Below are positions 14,106-23,829 of a stretch of DNA of 64,000 nt, in pieces. This stretch comes from Halictus rubicundus (Eukaryota; Arthropoda; Insecta; Hymenoptera; Halictidae). Position numbers and translations under genes: made by a program. The notes below the pieces were generated by a model, which ran no database searches, was not told where the DNA came from, and saw nothing but the letters and a program-made list of their open reading frames with translations. How positions within the stretch are numbered: the first letter of the stretch is position 1; every line of letters starts with the position of its first letter. The DNA is taken from NCBI RefSeq assembly GCF_050948215.1, contig NW_027489019.1, forward strand, positions 1 to 64,000, written 5' to 3'.

Positions 14106-17100
14106 TTCTAACAATATATATCATAACACCAAACTCGCTACTACTATTATTTACCGAGTTATTAGCAAATAATGGACGGATGTACTACACCGTCGACAAA
14201 ACTCTGGAAATTTGTCTAAGTCCCACCGCTAAGAGGAAACTTTTTCCGTATCGGTCCTAGCCGATTTTCGACGTGATACCACTGTAATATAGACGGTTTC
14301 TAACAATATATATCATAACACCAAACTCCCTACTACTATTATTTACCGAGTTATTAGCAAATAATGGACGGATGTACTACTCCGTCGACAAAACTCTGGG
14401 AATTTTTCTAAGTCCCACCGCTAAGAGGAAACTTTTTCCGTATCGGTCCTAGCCGATTTTCGACGTGATATCACTGTAATATAGACGGTTTCTAACAATA
14501 TATATCATAACACCAAACTCCCTACTACTATGATTTACCGAGTTATTAGCAAATAATGGACGGATGTACTACACCGTCGACAAAACTCTGGAAATTTTTC
14601 TAAGTCCCACCGCTAAGAGGAAACTTTTTCCGTATCGGTCCTAGCCGATTTTCGACGTGATATCACTGTAATATAGACGGTTTCTAACAATATATATCAT
14701 AACACCAAACTCCCTACTACTATGATTTACCGAGTTATTAGCAAATAATGGACGGATGTACTACACCGTCGACAAAACTCTGGAAATTTTTCTAACTCCC
14801 ACCGCTAAGAGGAAACTTTTTCCGTATCGGTCCTAGCCGATTTTCGACGTGATATCACTGTAATATAGACGGTTTCTAACAATATATATCATAACACCAA
14901 ACTCGCTACTACTATTATTTACCGAGTTATTAGCAAATAATGGACGGATGTACTACTCCGTCGACAAAACTCTGGGAATTTCTCTAAGTCCCACCGCTAA
15001 GAGGAAACTTTTTCCGTATCGGTCCTAGACGATTTTCGACGTGATATCACTGTAATATAGACGGTTTCTAACAATATATATCATAACACCAAACTCGCTA
15101 CTACTATTATTTACCGAGTTATTAGCAAATAATGGACGGATGTACTACTCCGTCGACAAAACTATCGAAATTTTTCTAACTCCCACCGCTAAGAGGAAAC
15201 TTTTTCCGTATCGGTCCTAGACGATTTTCGACGTGATATCACTGTAATATAGAGACGGTTTCTAACAATATATATCATAACACCAAACTCGCTACTACTA
15301 TTATTTACCGAGGTATTAGCAAATAATGGACGGATGTACTACTCCGTCGACAAAACTCTGGAAATTTTTCTAAGTCCCACCGCTAAGAGGAAACTTTTTC
15401 CGTATCGGTCCTAGCCGATTTTTGACGTGATATCACTGTAATATAGATGGTTTCTAACAATATATATCATAACACCAAACTCGCTACTACTATTATTTAC
15501 CGAGTTATTAGCAAATAATGGACGGATGTACTACACCGTCGACAAAACTCTGGAAATTTGTCTAAGTCCCACCGCTAAGAGGAAACTTTTTCCGTATCGG
15601 TCCTAGCCGATTTTCGACGTGATACCACTGTAATATAGACGGTTTCTAACAATATATATCATAACACCAAACTCCCTACTACTATTATTTACCGAGTTAT
15701 TAGCAAATAATGGACGGATGTACTACTCCGTCGACAAAACTCTGGGAATTTTTCTAAGTCCCACCGCTAAGAGGAAACTTTTTCCGTATCGGTCCTAGCC
15801 GATTTTCGACGTGATATCACTGTAATATAGACGGTTTCTAACAATATATATCATAACACCAAACTCGCTACTACTATTATTTACCGAGTTATTAGCAAAT
15901 AATGGACGGATGTACTACACCGTCGACAAAACTCTGGAAATTTGTCTAAGTCCCACCGCTAAGAGGAAACTTTTTCCGTATCGGTCCTAGCCGATTTTCG
16001 ACGTGATACCACTGTAATATAGACGGTTTCTAACAATATATATCATAACACCAAACTCCCTACTACTATTATTTACCGAGTTATTAGCAAATAATGGACG
16101 GATGTACTACTCCGTCGACAAAACTCTGGGAATTTTTCTAAGTCCCACCGCTAAGAGGAAACTTTTTCCGTATCGGTCCTAGCCGATTTTCGACGTGATA
16201 TCACTGTAATATAGACGGTTTCTAACAATATATATCATAACACCAAACTCCCTACTACTATGATTTACCGAGTTATTAGCAAATAATGGACGGATGTACT
16301 ACACCGTCGACAAAACTCTGGAAATTTTTCTAAGTCCCACCGCTAAGAGGAAACTTTTTCCGTATCGGTCCTAGCCGATTTTCGACGTGATATCACTGTA
16401 ATATAGACGGTTTCTAACAATATATATCATAACACCAAACTCCCTACTACTATGATTTACCGAGTTATTAGCAAATAATGGACGGATGTACTACACCGTC
16501 GACAAAACTCTGGAAATTTTTCTAACTCCCACCGCTAAGAGGAAACTTTTTCCGTATCGGTCCTAGCCGATTTTCGACGTGATATCACTGTAATATAGAC
16601 GGTTTCTAACAATATATATCATAACACCAAACTCGCTACTACTATTATTTACCGAGTTATTAGCAAATAATGGACGGATGTACTACTCCGTCGACAAAAC
16701 TCTGGGAATTTCTCTAAGTCCCACCGCTAAGAGGAAACTTTTTCCGTATCGGTCCTAGACGATTTTCGACGTGATATCACTGTAATATAGACGGTTTCTA
16801 ACAATATATATCATAACACCAAACTCGCTACTACTATTATTTACCGAGTTATTAGCAAATAATGGACGGATGTACTACTCCGTCGACAAAACTATCGAAA
16901 TTTTTCTAACTCCCACCGCTAAGAGGAAACTTTTTCCGTATCGGTCCTAGACGATTTTCGACGTGATATCACTGTAATATAGAGACGGTTTCTAACAATA
17001 TATATCATAACACCAAACTCGCTACTACTATTATTTACCGAGGTATTAGCAAATAATGGACGGATGTACTACTCCGTCGACAAAACTCTGGAAATTTTTC

Positions 17101-17565
17101 TAAGTCCCACCGCTAAGAGGAAACTTTTTCCGTATCGGTCCTAGCCGATTTTTGACGTGATATCACTGTAATATAGATGGTTTCTAACAATATATATCAT
17201 AACACCAAACTCGCTACTACTATTATTTACCGAGTTATTAGCAAATAATGGACGGATGTACTACACCGTCGACAAAACTCTGGAAATTTGTCTAAGTCCC
17301 ACCGCTAAGAGGAAACTTTTTCCGTATCGGTCCTAGCCGATTTTCGACGTGATACCACTGTAATATAGACGGTTTCTAACAATATATATCATAACACCAA
17401 ACTCCCTACTACTATTATTTACCGAGTTATTAGCAAATAATGGACGGATGTACTACTCCGTCGACAAAACTCTGGGAATTTTTCTAAGTCCCACCGCTAA
17501 GAGGAAACTTTTTCCGTATCGGTCCTAGCCGATTTTCGACGTGATATCACTGTAATATAGACGGT
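14105..17565. repeat. Higher-order duplication of 9 monomers (1730 bp, two tandem copies)
   Basis: Private variants repeat exactly 1730 bp apart: CTATGATTTACC (tgattt at 14531 and 14723, again at 16261 and 16453), GGGAATTTCTCTAAG (tctct at 14981 and 16711) and a CTATCGAAA monomer. Copy 1 is about 14105-15835 and copy 2 about 15835-17565. Parts of the same block recur at 17.6-18.7 kb and again at 35.4-36.5 kb across the Gypsy-A insertion. Confidence 0.8.
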
Positions 17566-19231
17566 TTCTAACAATATATATCATAACACCAAACTCGCTA
17601 CTACTATTATTTACCGAGGTATTAGCAAATAATGGACGGATGTACTACTCCGTCGACAAAACTCTGGAAATTTTTCTAAGTCCCACCGCTAAGAGGAAAC
17701 TTTTTCCGTATCGGTCCTAGCCGATTTTCGACGTGATATCACTGTAATATAGACGGTTTCTAACAATATATATCATAACACCAAACTCCCTACTACTATG
17801 ATTTACCGAGTTATTAGCAAATAATGGACGGATGTACTACACCGTCGACAAAACTCTGGAAATTTTTCTAAGTCCCACCGCTAAGAGGAAACTTTTTCCG
17901 TATCGGTCCTAGCCGATTTTCGACGTGATATCACTGTAATATAGACGGTTTCTAACAATATATATCATAACACCAAACTCGCTACTACTATTATTTACCG
18001 AGGTATTAGCAACTAATGGACGGATGTACTACTCTGTCGACAAAACTCTGGAAATTTTTCTAAGTCCCACCGCTAAGAGGAAACTTTTCCGTATCGGTCC
18101 TAGACGATTTTCGACGTGATATCACTGTAATATAGGGGGTTTCTAACAATATGTATCATAACACCAAACTCGCTACTACTATTATTTACCGAGTTATTAG
18201 CAAATAATGGTCGGATGTACTACTCCGTCGACAAAACTCTGGAAATTTTTCTAACTCCCACCGCTAAGAGGAAACTTTTTCCGTATCGGTCCTAGACGAT
18301 TTTCAACGTGATATCACTGTAATATAGAGACGGTTTCTAACAATATATATCATAACACCAAACTCGCTACTACTATTATTTACCGAGGTATTAGCAAATA
18401 ATGGACGGATGTACTACTCCGTCGACAAAACTCTGGAAATTTTTCTAAGTCCCACCGCTAAGAGGAAACTTTTTCCGTATCGGTCCTAGCCGATTTTCGA
18501 CGTGATATCACTGTAATATAGACGGTTTCTAACAATATATATCATAACACCAAACTCCCTACTACTATGATTTACCGAGTTATTAGCAAATAATGGACGG
18601 ATGTACTACACCGTCGACAAAACTCTGGAAATTTTTCTAACTCCCACCGCTAAGAGGAAACTTTTTCCGTATCGGTCCTAGCCGATTTTCGACGTGATAT
18701 CACTGTAATATAGACGGTTTCTAACAATATATATCATAACACCAAACTCGCTACTACTATTATTTACCGAGTTATTAGCAAATAATGGACGGATGTACTA
18801 CTCCGTCGACAAAACTCTGGGAATTTCTCTAAGTCCCACCGCTAAGAGGAAACTTTTTCCGTATCGGTCCTAGCCGATTTTTGACGTGATATCACTGTAA
18901 TATAGATGGTTTCTAACAATATATATCATAACACCAAACTCGCTACTACTATTATTTACCGAGTTATTAGCAAATAATGGACGGATGTACTACACCGCCG
19001 ACAAAACTCTGGAAATTTGTCTAAGTCCCACCGCTAAGAGGAAACTTTTTCCGTATCGGTCCTAGCCGATTTTCGACGTGATACCACTGTAATATAGACG
19101 GTTTCTAACAATATATATCATAACACCAAACTCCCTACTACTATTATTTACCGAGTTATTAGCAAATAATGGACGGATGTACTACTCCGTCGACAAAACT
19201 CTGGGAATTTTTCTAAGTCCCACCGCTAAGA

Positions 19232-19235
19232 GGAA
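19232..19235. other. Target-site duplication GGAA, left copy of Gypsy-A
   Basis: The four bases GGAA precede the TG of the 5' LTR and recur directly after the terminal CA of the 3' LTR at 35383-35386. They lie in the satellite sequence CTAAGAGGAAACTT. Confidence 0.92.
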
Positions 19236-19387
19236 TGTCACGTTCTCATGCATGTTCGCATGTAACGTGACCGATTTCTGCGTATCTACGCTAGAAATCG
19301 GTGTTCTGACGCTCCTGGCTCACGCGTAACGCGGCATCCCCACCACCGCGCCGTCAATCTAACGGTACTCCGCTCTACGGTAGTGCG

Positions 19388-19842
19388 TTCTCTCTCGCAC
19401 CCGTTACGAGCATAGGCAGGTAGCGCTATCCTTGTCTAGCGCACGGCGAGACGCACCCCTCTCACTCGCACCCGTTACGAGCATAGGCAGGTAGCTCCGT
19501 CCTTGTCTAGCGCACGGCGAGACGCACCGCTCTCACTCGCACCCGTTACGAGTATAGGCAGGTAGCTCTGTCCTTCTCTAACGCACAGGCAACCATCGCC
19601 GTTCTCTCTCGCACTCGCTACAACCATAGAGCGTAGTGCTATCCTTTTCCAACGCATAGCCGCTAAGAGCATGCGTTCTCTCTCGCACTCGTTACCTGCA
19701 TAGGGCGACGTGCCATCCTTTACTATTCTACACGGACAACCGTTACTTTCTCTCTCGCACTCGCTACAACCATAGGGCGTAGTGCTATCCCTTTTCAACG
19801 TATAGCCATTAAAGGCATGCTTTCTCTCTCGCACTCGTAGCA
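19388..19842. repeat. U3 tandem repeat of about 72 bp, seven copies
   Basis: Seven copies of CTCTC(T or A)CTCGCAC(T or C)CG end near 19400, 19471, 19542, 19614, 19687, 19760 and 19834, a spacing of 71-74 bp. The first three units also share CGTTACGAGCATAGGCAGG. On the other strand the core reads GTGCGAGAGAG, which contains GAGAG, the core recognised by GAGA factor. Position upstream of the TATA box suggests enhancer repeats; binding is inferred. The same motif recurs in the otherwise diverged Gypsy-B LTR. Confidence 0.75.
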
Positions 19843-20055
19843 GACATCGGACAGTCCAAAGTCCGTTTTCAGGGAACTTTTCACCCCCGCACACAGATGG
19901 CTTTTTTACCAGCTCGAGTTTCTCGAAAGAGAAAATGCACAGACCCTTATGTATTTACCCCACCTCCAAAAAAATACCGAAGTTCATCCACCACTCACTA
20001 GATGACTTCGGACTTCAACCCCGTTTTCCCGCTACTAAAAATGTACGGTACCCCG

Positions 20056-20064
20056 CATAAAAAG
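20056..20064 (+). promoter_or_regulatory. TATA-like core promoter of Gypsy-A
   Basis: CATAAAAAG lies at the position that corresponds to the clear TATAAATA of Gypsy-B. The two LTRs match around it (CTACTAAAAATGTACGG against CTGCTGAAAATGTTCGG upstream; GGAAAA...CTACAAGC downstream). Transcription is expected to start about 25-30 bp downstream, near 20085-20095. A second copy is at 34465-34473 in the 3' LTR. Confidence 0.6.
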
Positions 20065-20285
20065 TCTGGAGACATCTTCAGACTTCGGAAAAAACTTCTA
20101 CAAGCTCTGCTTTCATAAGTAACTCCCCGGCAATCTATAGCGAACTCTGGTGCGTGTCTCTAGCACATTGCGAGCTACAATTGTCGTCAGCAACGCAGAC
20201 GCTCGGTGCGGCTTAGGCTCGCACGGCTGACGCAATACAACCCCTCTCTTACCTGAGAGCAAGGTTCACCGGTGGTTGAAACTCA

Positions 20286-20642
20286 ATGAGTTTCAACCCT
20301 TCCGACATCCAAGGAGGACGACCAGCGACGGCAGAAAGGAGGAAAACTCGGCGAGGAGGACGAAGGCACCAGATCAACCAGCTGAAGAAACAGCTTTCCA
20401 CCGAAGGAAGGAAGGACGGTGACTGGACCAGCGAGCTCACTCCCGCCACAACAAAGGAGCCACTCCCCCTGCCCACCTGGAAACTCTCCCCCGTAGTTCT
20501 CCCTCTGAGAACGCTCCCTAATTTTCTGGCAGCCGACGACGCTGACCCTCGAGTAGTTTATTACAGTAACCTATTGTTCCCCCGAGCCCCACAAAAGACC
20601 GACGACTGTACATTTATAGAAAGGCTTATTTCACGCCTATAA
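20286..20642 (+). CDS. LTR-encoded small basic protein (Gypsy-A, 118 aa), unknown function
   Basis: Reading frame inside the LTR, downstream of the TATA box and therefore in the 5' leader of the element's RNA. I find no ATG between the predicted start of transcription and this one, so it is the first AUG. The protein has an arginine-rich patch (residues 19-27, KTRRGGRR core), then NQLKK, and a proline-rich block at 58-67 (EPLPLPTWKL). Gypsy-B encodes a homologous protein with the same order and the second block at the same residue number. In the 18-codon block at residues 20-37, 15 residues are identical, yet 10 of those codons differ synonymously, which indicates selection on the protein. 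The basic patch suggests RNA or DNA binding or nuclear import; no family is recognised. A regulatory or accessory role is inferred only. Confidence 0.72.
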   Translation: MSFNPSDIQGGRPATAERRKTRRGGRRHQINQLKKQLSTEGRKDGDWTSELTPATTKEPLPLPTWKLSPVVLPLRTLPNFLAADDADPRVVYYSNLLFPRAPQKTDDCTFIERLISRL

Positions 20643-20973
20643 TTATCACTTTCTCTCTCTCTATGCTTATTACTACTTTTCCTCTGTCTCTGTCTATATA
20701 TATATTATTATTATTATTATTGTTATTTGTACCTTGTTCTGTAAACATCTTTTCTTTATTATAGAATATATTTTATGTTATTGTTGAACAATCACCTTAG
20801 AAATCACTCTCGAATCCCCACGTCTTGTAACCATCCCGCCACGTTTTTTGGTCTCCACAGCGATAAACGATACCCCGCACTTTTTGGAACGGGTTACCGC
20901 TCGTCCGTTCCGCATCTATTATACCCTTTTGTTACAAGGCCAATCCCTCGCGGAAAGGCCCTAGCACGTAACA

Positions 20974-21103
20974 AAAAACCATAATAGAAATTTGGTGACA
21001 GCGGTGTGGGATCTATCGTTATCGTGGAGACACCCCCGGCGGGATACAACCAAAAAACGACGTGGTGAATTCGAGAGAAAAATTTAAAAAGTAGAATTTC
21101 AAA
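20974..21103 (+). other. Gypsy-A leader between LTR and gag, with primer-binding site at 20993-21013
   Basis: The primer-binding site TGGTGACAGCGGTGTGGGAT begins 19 nt after the LTR, a wider gap than most Ty3/Gypsy elements show. It resembles the complement of a tRNA-Leu 3' end (TGGTGGCAGCGGTGGGAT type) with an extra T; this assignment is tentative. The rest of the leader is A-rich and ends TTTCAAAATGCC at the gag start, a context shared with Gypsy-B. Confidence 0.65.
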
Positions 21104-22339
21104 ATGCCAATAACTCGATCTCAAGGTCTTAGTGAGGCCGAGTTAGAAATGTTGGAAGAACAATTAAAGAAAAGAGAAAAACGTTTACTAGAACAAGAAC
21201 AACTATTTAAAGAAACTCAGAGAAATCTTGAAGAATTTTTACACGAAGAAAGAAATCAAATAAGAACAGAGGAAAATAATAAAACTAAAGAATTAGAAAT
21301 GATAGTAGAATCATTAAAAATGCAAGTAAAAGCATTGGAGGAACGAGCTCCTATAGCTCAAACTCCCGTAACAAGTCGTAAATCTGGGCCGGCAACAATA
21401 GAGTCTCCCCCTTCAGCATTTTCTCTCAGAGATGTTATATCAGAAATTCCCACCTTTTCGGGAACTAACCTCTCTACCGACAGGTTTTTTCAATCGTGCC
21501 GACGAGCACGGGACATTCTTTCACCCTCGCAAGAAACAGACTTAGCGAGAGCAATTAAATCCAAACTTGTCGGGCGTGCATATTGCATAGTAGAAGACGA
21601 GGAATATAAAACGGTGAATGATCTAATAGATGCCTTACGCACAAGATTACTCCCGCAAAAATCATCATATTATTATAGAGGTCTTCTTTCCGATATATTT
21701 AAAAAACCGGCGGAGCATATAATTGACTACGTGCAAAGAGTTAAAGATTTAAGAATGTCGATTAGAGACACAGAGCGTCAGGAAGGTCGATCACCTGACC
21801 CTGGAATCGACGAATTTACTCTAGAATGTTTTATTCGTGGCTTACCGTCCACTATGAAAATATTATTAGAATTCAAGGGATATAAAACCCTTACAGAAGC
21901 GTTCAATCACGCAATAGTAATTTACAACGAAATGGAGCAAGAACAAGCTCGAACAAAGCCTCCGCCGATATTAAATGCACCCCCGCTGTCCCCTCGAAGC
22001 TCGTCGACTCCCCCTAAGAATTTTATGAGCTCACGCGGCCCTCAGGTATCTCAGGTAAATTGCACGTATTGCAAAAGGAGCGGACACACCGCTTTGCAGT
22101 GTTTTCAAGATCCCCGCAACCGGGAAAATAAGAAAAACATAAATAATAGTCAACCGCCTCCTATTACGTGCACTTATTGTAATAAATTCGGACACTACGC
22201 ATCTCAGTGTTACCGAAATCCGCAAAATAAATCCCAGAATTCGGGAAACCGCGGAAACCCCTCGCCGACGGACGCCCGGCGGGAGGGCAACCCAGAGCGT
22301 CCACCCCCCAGTCCAATAATAGAAAAACCTTCCACATAG
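21104..22339 (+). CDS. gag: Gypsy-A Gag (capsid and nucleocapsid), 411 aa
   Basis: Structural protein that forms the cytoplasmic particle and packages the element RNA. Residues about 10-80 are a charged, Glu/Lys-rich predicted coiled coil. Residues about 105-280 are the capsid-like region, with the conserved stretches DVISEIPTFSGTNLS and FIRGLPST also present in Gypsy-B. Two CCHC zinc knuckles of the CX2CX4HX4C type lie at C320-C333 and C356-C369; Gypsy-B has only one. The start ATG has a conserved AAAATGCC context. The TAG stop (22337-22339) lies inside the pol frame, which is shifted by -1 relative to gag. The frame is uninterrupted. Confidence 0.92.
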   Translation: MPITRSQGLSEAELEMLEEQLKKREKRLLEQEQLFKETQRNLEEFLHEERNQIRTEENNKTKELEMIVESLKMQVKALEERAPIAQTPVTSRKSGPATIESPPSAFSLRDVISEIPTFSGTNLSTDRFFQSCRRARDILSPSQETDLARAIKSKLVGRAYCIVEDEEYKTVNDLIDALRTRLLPQKSSYYYRGLLSDIFKKPAEHIIDYVQRVKDLRMSIRDTERQEGRSPDPGIDEFTLECFIRGLPSTMKILLEFKGYKTLTEAFNHAIVIYNEMEQEQARTKPPPILNAPPLSPRSSSTPPKNFMSSRGPQVSQVNCTYCKRSGHTALQCFQDPRNRENKKNINNSQPPPITCTYCNKFGHYASQCYRNPQNKSQNSGNRGNPSPTDARREGNPERPPPSPIIEKPST

Positions 22340-22995
22340 AAGGAAAATTTAATTCGATCGTAGAAATCGACCTGGCACACCCCATTGGACAAACGAAATT
22401 TCTCATCGATACGGGATCGGAACCCAATCTTATTAAATTACAACAGATAGGATCACTATCTTTTAATAAAAATAAAAAATTAAATCTAAGTGGCATTTCT
22501 CCCCAGATAGTAGAAACATTAGGATCATTAAGAATCCAAATTCACGGCAAAATTCACGAATTTCACGTGATGCCGAATAGTTTCCCCATTCCTTACCCCG
22601 CGATCTTAGGATCCGAATTTTTAAAGAAATGTTCTGCCACTATTTCTTATCAAGACAAATGTCTTTTATTGGGAAATTTAAAAATCCCTTTTTCCGATCC
22701 TGAAAATATTAGTGTGCCCCCTCGAAGTATAAAGACGGTTCCCGTCAAAATTAAAAATTTAAATATAAAAGAAGGATATCTCCCTCGGCTGCATGTTGGG
22801 ACAAATATTTTTGCAGGAGAATGCATGGTGAAGAATATAAATGGACGTGCTATAATTAAAATTTTTAACGCATCTGACGTAGAATACGAAGCGGAAATTC
22901 CACAAGTAGAAATCGAAGAAGTTGAAGAAGTTAAAGGAGTTAAAGATGTTGAAAAATTTAAAACTTTACAAATTGATGGAGAGAAAAATTTAAGA

Positions 22996-23280
22996 CCCGA
23001 GGAATTTGGGATTATTAAAAAATTAAAACTCAAGGAATTTGAGGAAATTAAAAAATTAAAACTCGAGGAATTCGAGGAAATAAAATTAAAATTCGAGGAA
23101 TTCGAAAAATTAAAACCCGAGGAATTCGAGGTAAATAAAAAATTGATGAAACCCGAGGAATTCGAGGTGAATCAAAAATTAATAACGCCCGAGGAATTCG
23201 AGGCTGTTAAAAAACTAAAACTCGAGGAATTCGAGATATTAAAAAATATAAGACTCGAGGAATTCGAGCAAATTAAAAAT
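22996..23280 (+). repeat. In-frame minisatellite encoding nine EEFE repeats in pol
   Basis: Nine copies of GAGGAATT(C/T)GAG, spaced 24-36 nt and always a multiple of three, encode repeats of the type KKLKLEEFEEI, about 11 residues each. The 11-residue period suits a long charged helix or coiled coil. Gypsy-B has no such array between protease and RT, so the expansion is specific to the A lineage. It lies where a linker tolerates length change. Confidence 0.88.
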
Positions 23281-23824
23281 TCTCTCCATTCAAATAAAAG
23301 TAAAAGTAAAGGTAGGAGGAAGAATAAAAGTAAAGATAAAGATAAAGGTTTCTCTTGTTTCCGCGTCGACTCTTCTCAGAGATTTTCAAATATATTAAAG
23401 ATGATTGAAGTAGATAATTTAAATGAAGAAGAAAAAGCACACGTCGAAGAATTAATTAAAGAAAACCATGACATTTTTCACTGCCAAGACGATAAATTGC
23501 CCTGTACTCATTTAACTTCGCATCGAATAGATACGACCGACAGCAGCCCCGTAAATATTAAACAGTACAGATTTCCCCCAATTCATAAAGAGGAAATCCG
23601 AAAGCAGATTTCAGAACTCTTAAATCAAAATATAATTACGAAATCTTCGTCCCCGTATAATTCCCCTGTTTGGATTGTTCCGAAAAAACCGGACTCCGCA
23701 GGCAATAAAAGATGGAGGATGGTCATTGACTTCCGCCAATTAAACGAAAAAACTATCGGAGACGCGTACCCTCTCCCAAATATCGTAGAAATCTTAGATC
23801 AATTAGGAGGATCAAAATACTTCA

Positions 23825-23829
23825 GCGTG
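23825..23829. other. Target-site duplication GCGTG, left copy of BEL
   Basis: GCGTG precedes the BEL LTR and recurs at 30471-30475 just after the other LTR. Both copies lie in the RT codons of Gypsy-A, proving a simple insertion of the BEL element into it. Confidence 0.94.

Larger units (their letters stand above)
4117..19235. repeat. 192-bp satellite array, block 1 (about 79 monomers)
   Basis: Head-to-tail tandem repeat of a 192-bp A/T-rich monomer. The landmark TTCTAACAATATATATCATA recurs at 4117, 4309, 4501, 4693 and onward at 192-bp steps. Copies are nearly identical, differing at a few linked sites (CTCGCTAC or CTCCCTAC, GAGTTATT or GAGGTATT, ACTACTCCG or ACTACACCG, AAGTCCC or AACTCCC, TAGCCG or TAGACG), with rare 1-2 bp indels. 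Each monomer holds the palindrome GTGATATCAC and a dyad GACGGA...TCCGTC. There is no coding potential. The array is interrupted at 19235 by Gypsy-A and continues at 35383. A pericentromeric or centromeric satellite is likely but unproven. Confidence 0.98.
19236..20973 (+). repeat. Gypsy-A 5' LTR (1738 bp)
   Basis: Begins TGTCACGTTC and ends CTAGCACGTAACA; the copy at 33645-35382 has the same length and reads the same. It opens with two successive hairpins (19237-19271 with GTCACGTT arms; 19271-19301 with CCGATTTCT arms). Then come seven phased copies of a CTCTCTCGCAC motif, a TATA-like box near 20056 and a 118-codon reading frame (20286-20642). After the frame is a TATTATTATT simple repeat (about 20700-20725) with no clear AATAAA. 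The LTR is unusually long for Ty3/Gypsy because it holds a reading frame. Confidence 0.96.
22321..23829 (+). pseudogene. pol: Gypsy-A Pol, 5' part: protease and N-terminal RT, cut by BEL
   Basis: Pol frame open from at least 22321, overlapping the gag end in the -1 frame, so it is probably made as a Gag-Pol product. The aspartic protease motif D-T-G is at 22408-22416, followed by AILGSEFL. After the protease comes a region of nine EEFE repeats (22996-23280), then a Lys-rich stretch, then the start of RT (SSSPYNSPVWIVPKK, RWRMVIDFRQLNE). The frame runs to F-S-V at 23829, where the BEL element begins; the same frame resumes at 30476. The first in-frame ATG (22567) lies within the protease, so there is no independent start. 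It is counted as a broken gene solely because of the BEL insertion. Confidence 0.93.

Noticed and set aside
4117..19235. CRISPR-like array of regular repeats
   Set aside because: The units are contiguous 192-bp monomers with no unique spacers, in animal DNA; this is satellite.
19475..19894. 139-codon minus-strand frame in the Gypsy-A LTR (and its copy at 33884-34303)
   Set aside because: It is the antisense of the 72-bp U3 repeats, whose near-multiple-of-three spacing keeps a frame open. No counterpart exists in Gypsy-B and no domain is seen.
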